Under the pieces are notes generated by a model. It was not told the DNA's origin and did no database searches. It was given only the letters and a program-made list of their open reading frames with translations. Made by a program: the position numbers and the translations under genes. Positions 31,471 through 39,154 of a DNA stretch of 39,154 bases are shown in pieces (position 1 is the stretch's first letter; each line of letters opens with the position of its first letter). This DNA comes from Chara braunii (taxonomy: Eukaryota; Streptophyta; Charophyceae; Charales; Characeae): the NCBI GenBank assembly GCA_003427395.1, contig BFEA01000007.1:5281930-5321083 (forward strand). Reading direction: 5' to 3'.

Positions 31471-33158
31471 CAATCTGAGAGGTAAGAAGTTAGTTTTCTT
31501 ATTTGTTCGTTAGGAGGTGCGCCCAGAGGTGGAGTTCGATGGATTGTTGATGCACCTAGTCAGGCTCTAGCGTAAGGTTCGTTCCAATCTGTGTTTTTCA
31601 TATCTCTGAAAAGGGGGCAAGGCCAGCGGCTGGGTTGGAGACTCAATGATTGGCAGCATCTCAAGGATAGATCCATTGCAACGTTCGTTCTCACAATCGA
31701 TGGTAAGGAGGAGAGGTAGATGGTGTGTCTTCCTATGTTCGTTCCTAAGCTTTCCTCCCACTTGTGCAGTAGCGGGCTGCTGCATCTGTCTACGGTTTTT
31801 GTGTGTACCCAGTCTTGCCGTATATGGGCCAATGTCTTGACTATGCCTAGTTGGGCTGCTGCAGTCAGCAGTGGGAAGTGATGCTGTGTGTATGGGGTGG
31901 TAAGTGAACGGCTGGTGAAGGACCAGATGCAGTGTGTCAAATGCCTGGTCGACTGGCCTCAAAAGAGAGAAGGAGAGAGAGCTTGCCTCAAAAGAAGAAC
32001 GGGTGACGTGGGATGAACCAAGCGTCGAGCTACTGCGCCAACCGGAGGGCGAAACCGCGAACGGTCAGTACGTACTTACCTGGTAGGGGCAGTGCTCGCC
32101 TCGACGAACAGAGGAGTGAGTAAAGTGAGGATGGGGCGGGGAGCCGGCGCCTGCGCACACTCGGCTCGCTTCGCGGCAGGAGAGACTGCTGCCGGCTGGC
32201 AGTGCACAGGCTGCTACAGGTTGTTGAGCGCTGACTGTTGGGTCGTTTGACTGTGCACGGACTGTTGCAGGTAACTGTGCACCGTCATCAAGAAGTTGAT
32301 GTGCCGCTGCTGAGTGAGCATTGTTGTTGTCATTATGCATTGATGCTGCACTTGACCAAGGCTAGTGGTGCACACCACTAATCGAGGCACGATAATATGT
32401 GGGTTTGAATACCATATTTTGTTGACATGCAGTTCGGCTAGCGCGCTACCGAGTCTATTGTGCGGGCGCAACAAACAGTCGCGGGGACTGTGGGATTGCT
32501 GGCTAGCGAGTGCGCTACTCGTTTTGTGGTATGGGATAGCACGGAGGGGCAGTTGGATTGTTAAAGGAGTGTGTTGCTGCGAACCGGAGGGACCATTAGA
32601 AACTCCACAGGGATAGATTGACTACAGTTGGCCGAACTGCAGCGTGTACTGGCCACCATTGTGGGACCCTCAGGCGCATCCAGATATCAAGGCCCTCTCA
32701 CGCGAGCCTGAAAGCACTGCTCTTGGATCTGAGAGTCTCAAACTTACCACTTTCTATCCTTCTTACTCTAAGTCTAGTCTATTGGTTCTGAGAGAAAGGC
32801 GGCACCCGGGATTGCAACCCGTAGGTCCGCATTAAGACTCTGTGGGGAGTCAACCCACCGATTGCGGGAACTCTGCCGGAACTCGGGAGGAGTTCTGGAG
32901 GTAGGGAACCAAGAGGTAATCTTCCGCCTCCTTTTCTAAACCCAGTTATGCTATGTTTTGAATGAGTATACTGCATGCATCCTATGTTGACTTTGGGTTT
33001 GACTTTCAGGACATGAACCATATTAAGTAAAAGAATCCATGCGCAATTTCAGTTCTAGTTTTTGTTGATTGTTTGAAAGCAGATTGTGAAAAGGGGTTGC
33101 ATCAGGGGGAAGGTTGGGAGGAAGGCAGTTTTGCTTGTGTTTGAACGGGTCTTATGGG

Positions 33159-33880
33159 GTCAGGCATTGTTTCTAAGATGAATGGCCTGACTGTTGTGTT
33201 TTGTTCTGTTTTCTGAAGGGCCAAGCATTGTTTCTAAGACGAATGGCTTGGCCGCTGTATTTATTTAATTGTGCCAGACATTGTTTCTAAGACGAATGGC
33301 CTGACCATTTATTTTGTGGGGTATTGGTTACTTGAACTTTACCAGACATTGTTTCTAAGATGAATGGTCTGGTCGCTGTTTATTTTTGGGTGGTTTTTGA
33401 ACAGCCTCCGGGTCTTGACCCAGGGTACTTTGCTTTCTTTGGTGCTGAGAAACGAGGGTTGAGCATTGTTTCTAAGACGAATGGCTCAACTCTTTTGGTT
33501 GTTTTATTCTGAGGGAGGTTCAGGCCAAAGACTGGACATTGTTTCTAAGATGAATGGTCTAAGTATGAGGCCATGGGATTTTAATATGAACAAAGGAATA
33601 GGATTTTCTATATTTCTATATCTATATGTTTATGAGAACAAGGCTAGCCAGACATTGTTTATAAGACGAATGGTCTGACTATAGCCTTATCACAATTTAA
33701 GAAAGTATAACTAAGAGCTATAACTGAAGGTAACTTGGGCCGGCTGAGCATTGTTTCTAAGATGAATGACTCAGTCCTACGCTCATTTTTGAAGATTAAG
33801 TTCATAAAGATATATATAACTTGGCTATTTAAACAGATCAGGGTGACTAAGCATTGTTTCTAAGACGAATGGCTTAGTCA
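33159..33880 (+). repeat. Array of nine hairpins with a conserved loop and covarying stems
   Basis: Nine copies of ATTGTTTCTAAGAYGAATG are each bracketed by arms that pair with one another. Left/right arms by start: 33159 GTCAGGC/GCCTGAC; 33219 GGCCAAGC/GCTTGGCC; 33273 GCCAGAC/GCCTGAC (two mismatches); 33341 ACCAGAC/GTCTGGT; 33458 GTTGAGC/GCTCAAC; 33531 ACTGGAC/GTCTAAG (partial); 33645 TAGCCAGAC/GTCTGACTA (one mismatch, outer GGCTA/TAGCC continues); 33742 GGCTGAGC/ACTCAGTC; 33844 TGACTAAGC/GCTTAGTCA. Left arms all fit R-Y-Y-R-R-R-C, so they differ only by transitions. Loops are identical except for the Y and one C-to-A change in copy 7. Spacing is irregular (54-117 bp) with unrelated T-rich spacers. 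The function is unknown. Confidence 0.9.
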
Positions 33881-34137
33881 TATGCCCAACGAAGAGAGAA
33901 GTAGTTGTGCAACCTGGGTAAAAGGGATAAATCATTGAAAGACTATGAACTATTGGTTGCCAAGATTTGACTTGGGTTTGTGAGAGTACTTACCTTTGTG
34001 GTTTGGCCTTGCATGTGGCTGAATGAGATCACTACTTAGTCTGAGTTTCAGTTTGACAGGTAGTTGCTTTAGAGGCTCGCCACGTGCTAGAGCGATAGGA
34101 GTTAGTTTCAATTCCTGCATTTTCTGGGATCATTTAT

Positions 34138-34370
34138 TATACTTGGGTTTGTATAAATCTTGGTAAGCCCCTTTCTCTACGAGAAGCGCTGCCGAAATTT
34201 CTGCAAATTCAGGGAGTTAGACAAAAATTGGACTTTGGAAAGTTGAAGACTATTTCTATCTTCATATTCAGGTTGATATAAATTTTGGAAAGACACTTTT
34301 CCTACGGGAAGCACTGCCGAAATTTCCTTAGTTTAAAGGAGTTAGATTATATTTTGACAGGTGGCGACTC
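34138..34370 (+). repeat. Duplicated segment with GCTGCCGAAATTTC, followed by GGTGGCGACTC
   Basis: Two diverged copies (about 34145-34223 and 34267-34346) share TATAAAT-TTGG-AAG, CTACGRGAAGC-CTGCCGAAATTTC and GGAGTTAGA. Just after the second copy comes TTTTGACAGGTGGCGACTC. From memory, GAAATTTCGGCAGC and GGTGGCGACTC motifs occur near LTR/leader boundaries of some plant Ty3/gypsy (Tat-type) elements. On that basis this may be an LTR 3' end and primer region. No gag or pol follows. Confidence 0.45.
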
Positions 34371-36124
34371 TTGCAATCCACGCTATATGGGGGACATCTG
34401 TTGTGGGTCTACCTTTCTTTGGGCACTCGCTTAGAAGTAGACTCAGGCTTAGTTAAGTAGAACGATTTTGATGAGATTGTGGTATGAAGATTATTTTCCA
34501 TAAACTTATAGATCTAGCTTGGGGATCGGTCTGTCTTGTGTTACAGGTCTTCTTGATCATGTGATTCAAGGTCAGGACTAGATTCAGCTTGATCCTACGA
34601 GGATCATCTTCTGCTATCATTGATAACAGGTCGGTTGCCGACTCGTCGGTTTAGGATTCAACTCCAATCCACTCTTGTCACTCAACCTAAAGGCTAAAGC
34701 CCTGTGGTTTGAAATGTTTCATTGTGTTTTTACCCGAACTTTATTGAATGACCATTTAACAAAGGTACTGAGTATTTTATTGCTGGAAGGGTGCACTAAG
34801 GTTGAGGTTTGTGTGGCTAAAGCAAGGGGTGTGAGCGCAAAGAATGGTTGAAGTTGACCTCGTGTAGTGCATGGACTTTTGTCGAATCTTTGATGTGAAT
34901 GCACATATGTTTGTGGTTCGGATTCTGGATTTGATTGCCTGCGATCGCATACATATATATGGTTGAGAGGAGTCCCACTGTGACTGTGAGAAGTGATCGT
35001 CCGATATAAATAACCCTTATGTATATATTTATATGTGCCTTGGGTATTCGCATGGCTTATTGTGACCGTGCGTAAGGGTTAAACAGATTATGTTTTTGAG
35101 AGAAAAGGGAGATTCCTTTTTACCCTTTGCTTTTTAGAATTTTGTAGTTGGACGTTGTAGTCCGTGGCAGCCGTCAAAGTGAAACACCTTGACTTATTTC
35201 CAGGCCCTAAGTGAAGGAGCTGGTCTCCAGGGCTATAAGCGACGATTGCCACCACAGGTATGAACCTGTGTACCACCCACTCTCCGCAGGGTACAGAAGA
35301 GGGTGTGGTTCTCAACAGCACTTGGCGGTTGTCCAGCGTCGAGAGATCAGTCCCTCAAGGCGCGTGTCAGCCGACACTTGAGTGTCGAACGCGACCCTCG
35401 AGATTAACGAGGATCGCATAAGTATGGGTACTACATAGTACGCCATCACTGCGACCGCTTGCGTACGCTTGCATTGTGAGTCGGTATGAGTCAACCCTAC
35501 GTCCGCGCGGTTTTATACTAAGTCTCGCGTGTGACGTCTATCCGATTATCGCATCGAAAAGTTATGGGATGTCCAGTAAGGGACTCGGAGCGTTGTCGCG
35601 TTGTCTGTTCGGGTCGTTCTGTATAAGTATAGGTGTGTATGTGTGCACTTTTATTTTTATGTTTTTTTTATAGTGGTGTGCGCGTGGAGTGCGGGATGCG
35701 TCCTAGTCGACCGACGACGAGTCGCGCCTGGGACCTCAGCCCCCTCAAGATGTCGGTTCGCGTGCGGGTTCGATAGAGGCGTAATACCATGCGTACTCCC
35801 TATGCTACAACAAACGAGAAACGCCCTTGGCTGGTCCACCTCTGCGATTGCAACTGATTAGCTTTCGTATTGTGGACTGGTAGCTCGGCGGGGATACGCC
35901 CACCAAAGGGAGGTGACAACTCCAGTAAGGTGGAGATGAGTCGTGCCTCGCGTAGGCCCCATCTTGTCATAGGGGCTTGCGGGAGGTATGGCTGGCACAC
36001 TCGGCCGTAGCGACTTGCGGAAGCTCCATGTATATTTGCGACGAGGATTTAGACCAACTCCTGCGTGACGCGGCCAGGAGGGTCCCGCGCTGCCTTGTGC
36101 GGTGCCGGACCGATGCGCTCGACA
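34371..36124. other. Right part of the 6.7-kb insertion
   Basis: No gene is recognised. Short frames occur on both strands without domains. The composition becomes GC-rich and CpG-rich from about 35330 to the end at 36124, unlike the AT-rich 33000-35100 part, so the insertion may itself be composite. Confidence 0.4.
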
Positions 36125-36281
36125 CCGTTGCTCCAGCTTCGTCTTCGAGGTACCTGCAGCACAGCGCCATCTTCACAGGTTAGTATTTGACACATGAGAG
36201 AGGGAGTTCTTCTTCTTCCTCTTCTCAGTCCACCATCTCCTTCTCACCCTCTCGCTATCTGACTTCACTGCATCAGCAGAC

Positions 36282-36324
<43 letters not shown>

Positions 36325-36325
36325 N

Positions 36326-36372
<47 letters not shown>

Positions 36373-36553
36373 TGACATTTGGATCCAGACTCGACATTGG
36401 ACTTCAGACATATCGAAGAGGGATTATTTGGGACTTGTAACGAGACTTGGTGTTGACGACTTTCCCATCTCTCCCCTCCTCTTCGTCTGTGTATGGCTGG
36501 ACCTGGCGCCTCTTCCTGTGTATAGCGCCAGGCTCCTTCACACCTTGTGATGG
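36125..36553 (+). mobile_element. Second family-1 LTR, segment 3
   Basis: It aligns with 6038-6418 of the first copy (CTCCAGCTTCG, CTTCGAGGTACCTGCAGCAC, CTTGGTGACATTTGGATCC, TATAGCGCCAGG) and stops at CACCTTGTGATG. The last 270 bp of the LTR and any internal region are missing here, replaced by the minus-strand element. Confidence 0.85.
36284..36367. repeat. (GA)n microsatellite
   Basis: Pure GA with one N at 36325. The corresponding place in the first LTR copy (about 6198-6212) has only a few GA units, so the tract expanded after the copies separated. Confidence 0.95.
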
Positions 36554-37532
36554 ACATGATGCATGTGCAAGGAAGATGAGCAATAGCGAACTTCAGCAAT
36601 CAAACAGCATCATATACACAAGACCAGATAGTCGTGACCTCGAACCAACAACATAATTGCATCACAAGTTTCACCAAATAAGAAGACACCAAGAGCTCAT
36701 AATTGACAATGTTGGTAAAGTCTCGTCATCATCATCAATGAAGAATCAATGTTGATATCCTATCTGGCGCTCAGCGCCCAGACTACAGATGGCAGATCCT
36801 ATCTAGCCTAGACTACAATGTCGAATGATGACGACTACAACTTTCCCGAAGTACAAGCATAAAGCGACCAATGTCGCATGCTTCCAGCACCAGGTATGTC
36901 TCTCGCCTCGCTCACAACCTTGTTCCCCAACACACAGATGTCACTTGCACCCAAGGACCACCTTGCGCCACACCCAGCTCACAGCAGCGCAGCTCGGCTA
37001 TGGCTGTCTGCTCCTTCCTGCTCGCCCGTGAGCGCGTGAGTGCCAGCGAGCTTCAGCACAGCATGCAGCCAGCACCCGAATGCCAAATGCGGAGGCAGGC
37101 CCTTTGCTATATGGAAGTGGCCTGCCTGCTTGCTTGTCCCAGGCTGCGTTGGGCCTTTCCCAAGAAGCTTCCGGTAGGCCTCGGTAGGCTGAGGCCCAGT
37201 CCACACAACTCAAGCCTTGGGCCTGTAGTGGTTGCTCGCGCCCATTTGTCAACGGCCTGTGTTTGGCCCAGTACCCGTACCCAGCCCAGGGCCTGCTTTC
37301 CATACATTCACATAGGCGGCCCAGGGCCTGGGTTTTCTCAACCAACTGGCGCTGCGCAACTGCCTGAATTTCCTTGAGTTGTGTGGCGACCAAAATAGGG
37401 GCCCTCAAGCCCTTGTCGTGCTTGCCTTCACTTAGGGCGGCCGACGTGATACTTGGCAGGGCCTGAATGGGGCTTATAGGGGCATAAGCCTCGCATTCCC
37501 TCCTCCATAACTTCGCTAGTCCTCTGAGAAGT
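36554..37532 (-). mobile_element. 3' untranslated/LTR region of a fourth Ty3/gypsy element
   Basis: In the minus direction this follows the chromodomain stop at 37535-37533. It is GGCC/CCTG-rich with a TATA-like CCATATAGC near 37117, like the other LTRs here. I could not define LTR ends. Long open frames on both strands (36871-37377 plus, 36998-37579 minus) overlap each other and show no domain. Confidence 0.45.
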
Positions 37533-38448
37533 TCAGTCTTTGATGATCTGGCGCTTTCCCTTCTGCAGAGATTTCTCATATTGAGCTATGATCTGAGGAG
37601 CGGTCTGCATGAGTTCCTCCCTAGTGAACCAGCGGTCCTCCTTTGGATCCAGATGATGTCGGAACCGAACTCGGTACTACAGCTTTGGTTTTGGAGGACG
37701 TCCCCTGCCTGTCGGTCTTGGAACGGGCAGCTCCCTGTGATCCACCATGTCGTCTATATCCACCTCTCCATCCATGGTTGGGGGCAGCATTGAGCGTCGA
37801 GAAGGAAACTGATTTGTTTCCTTGAAAGGTGCAAGCTTGGAGGCGTGAAAGACAGGGTAAGTGCGTAAGTGACCAGGGATGCGAATGACATAAGACGGGC
37901 CATATGGTTCATTCCCCACAACATCTAATACCTCCCATGGTCCAAAGTACTGTGGCATGAGCTTGCGGGAGATCCCGTGCTCTTGTCCCAGTTCAGAGGA
38001 CTTGACCCAGACTCTCTCTCCCACCTGAAACGTGGATGGACGGCTGTGTTCGTTTTCAGACTCTATCATCGCCGCCTGTGCTGTGATTTGTTCAACAGCC
38101 TGCTGCATCAGCTGCTCATACCGATAAGCAAACTCTAAAGTCCCAGGTGCAGCATTCGGCTGATTGTCAGGTAGTAGAAAGTTTAAAGGCAGTCGGGGTC
38201 TGAAGGTCAATAGCAAGTTGTTAGGGCTGACTCCGGTTGCGTTGTGCACAACATTATTGTACAAACTTGCAATGAGAGCTAGTTTCTCATCCCAATCTAC
38301 CTGATTTGGCTTGATGTAATGCCTTAGCAGGTGTTGTACAGCGCAGTTCATTTGTTCTGCTTGCCCGTTTGCCTCAGGATGATTGCCTGATGTCATCTGC
38401 AGTTGCGTGCCTTGCTCTGCAGCTGCTGCTTTCCACAATGTATTTTTG
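37533..38448 (-). pseudogene. Integrase C-terminal half and chromodomain of a fourth Ty3/gypsy element
   Basis: The minus-strand frame begins within the integrase core (LWKAAAAEQGTQLQMTSGNH, PEANGQAEQMN carrying the catalytic Glu). It continues through the C-terminal domain (YNNVVHNATGVSPNNLL, TFQVGERVWVKSSELGQEHG, RKLMPQYFGPWEVLDVVGNE) to FHASKLAPF and a chromodomain start (DIDDMVDHRELPVPRPTGRG). An in-frame TAG at 37679-37677, probably from CAG, is followed by the rest of the chromodomain (YRVRFRHHLDPKEDRWFT). The frame ends TGA at 37535-37533. Upstream of about 38448 the sequence changes to an unrelated C/T-rich region, so RT, RNase H and the first two catalytic Asp residues are missing. 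It belongs to a lineage different from the family-2 chromovirus, since its protein is clearly diverged. Confidence 0.85.
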
Positions 38449-39073
38449 TGTAGCCGGCGGCGCGAAGTGCCTTCCGGGCCTACAGCCCCCCCCCCCCCCC
38501 CCTTTTTCGTTTTTTTTTTGGGACCCCTCGATTTTGGCGTGCGTGTGCTGCAGCGCATGTCGATGCGCCGCATGTATGGTCAAAATCACTTCCTGGACAA
38601 TGTGGCAAAGTCTCCAGCCTCCCGTCCTTCGTACACCTGATGCCCTCCGCCCCTCGGGCGTCTCTCCGCCCTCCCTCCACCAACCTCCTCTCGACCCTTC
38701 CAAACTCCAGGCCAAATTTCCAACCTTCACCCGACCTCCATGCTCCCTCCGCAATACCCCCTCCCCCTCAGCACCCATCGTACTCCTCAGCTGTGGCAAC
38801 CCTTCACGCCTCCCACCCTACTCTCTCACTGGACAGATCTTCCACCTCCACTGTGCCCACCCTGCTCCTAAACTGACCCAATCTTCCTCCCACTGCACCG
38901 ACCCCTCCCTCTGCACCCATCCTACTCCTCAACTGTGGCAATCCTTCACCCCTTCCACCCTCCTCTCTCAGTAGACCGACCCTCCTCCACTATGCCCACC
39001 TTGCTCCTAAACGGACCAAACCCTCTTTCCCCACTGCACCCACCCCCCTACGTCTTCTTCACGCTCTTCCTCC

Positions 39074-39076
<3 letters not shown>
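38449..39076. other. C/T-rich flank with a 142-bp tandem repeat
   Basis: A 17-base C run at 38486-38502 followed by T runs marks the junction with the truncated integrase. Beyond it the sequence is C-rich and gene-free. Two copies with a period of about 142 bp (38771-38912 and 38913-39045) share GCACCCATC-TACTCCTCA and CTGCTCCTAAAC-GACC-like blocks. Pro/Ser-rich frames here reflect composition only. Confidence 0.6.

Positions 39077-39154
<78 letters not shown>
39077..39154. repeat. (TC)n microsatellite at the window end
   Basis: Pure TC dinucleotides to the last base. Confidence 0.97.

Larger units (their letters stand above)
29380..36124. mobile_element. 6.7-kb insertion with TGTCG...CGACA ends, no recognisable gene
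   Basis: Comparison with the first family-1 LTR shows that 29380-36124 interrupts it. The left flank ends GCAGCGCCGT|TG and the right flank resumes CCGT|TGCTCCAGC, where the uninterrupted copy reads GCAGCGCCATAGCTCCAGC. CCGTTG is duplicated (29376-29381 and 36125-36130). The ends are TGTCGGTGCG and GCGCTCGACA. I find no transposase, RT or other domain on either strand. A GC-rich segment at 30089-31006 has long minus-strand frames of low-complexity Pro/Ser/Leu/Ala type that I do not accept as genes. Distinct substructures are listed separately. It could be a non-autonomous DNA element or a very large LTR-type unit. Confidence 0.65.

Noticed and set aside
32790-32880. tRNA on the minus strand (GGGTTGCAATCCCGGGTGC resembles a T arm)
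   Set aside because: No anticodon stem can be formed around the candidate loop and no A box is found at the right distance.
33159-33880. CRISPR array
   Set aside because: The conserved unit is a hairpin loop with variable arms, spacers are irregular (54-117 bp between starts), there are no cas genes, and the genome is eukaryotic.
29380-36124. A pair of LTRs bounding the 6.7-kb insertion
   Set aside because: The sequence after the left end does not recur before the right end. TGTCGGTTCGCG at 35753 only matches the first few bases.
36871-37579. Opposing long frames (168 codons plus, 193 codons minus)
   Set aside because: They overlap on opposite strands within the presumed LTR/3' region of the fourth element and show no domain.
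38374-39000. Pro/Ser-rich frames on both strands near the right edge
   Set aside because: They arise from C-rich tandem repeats and overlap the truncated integrase on the other strand.

Overview
This is a stretch of a large, repeat-rich eukaryotic nuclear genome, probably a plant-lineage one. The evidence is spliced exons of a kinesin-14 gene, Ty3/gypsy chromoviruses with chromodomains and initiator-Met-tRNA-type primer sites, long microsatellites, and an assembly gap (24056-24844). The retrotransposon proteins resemble those I associate with charophyte algae such as Chara. That is an impression and was not tested by a search. No bacterial-style genes, rRNA or CRISPR are present.

Layout. (1) 1-1955: microsatellites (TC, CA, CT, a 57-base C run) and low-complexity sequence. 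(2) 1956-4855, minus strand: two exons of an ATK-type kinesin-14 motor domain, separated by a 2.6-kb intron that holds a tRNA-like sequence and small tandem repeats. (3) 5381-8552: a family-1 LTR of 1308 bp with a primer site and a broken gag. (4) 8553-11345: a large inverted repeat made of two copies of a family-2 LTR around an integrase/chromodomain fragment. (5) 10391-19477: a full-length but degenerate family-2 chromovirus with LTR, primer site, gag (with an apparent small intron), protease, RT/RNase H, integrase, chromodomain and LTR. It shares its 5' LTR with the fragment upstream. (6) 19478-20394: a remnant of another gag. (7) 20874-25571, minus strand: protease, zinc knuckle, gag, leader and LTR of a third element, with the N gap in its LTR. 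(8) 25572-26867: a unique spacer, followed by an inverted copy of the third LTR (26868-27382). (9) 27383-36553: a second family-1 LTR broken by two nested insertions, a solo-LTR-like unit (27556-28707) and a 6.7-kb insertion (29380-36124) with no recognisable gene. (10) 36554-38448, minus strand: the integrase/chromodomain end of a fourth element. (11) 38449-39154: C-rich tandem repeats and a terminal (TC)n.

Nearly all coding sequence is retrotransposon debris with frameshifts, deletions and stop codons. The only host gene I can support is the kinesin. The transposons lie on its upstream side, so they either expand one of its introns or have cut it off from its 5' exons.

The most unusual signal is in the 6.7-kb insertion. 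Nine short hairpins between 33159 and 33880 share a nearly invariant 19-base loop, while their stem arms differ from copy to copy. The arm differences are all transitions and are usually matched on the opposite arm. This is the pattern expected of selected RNA or DNA secondary structure.
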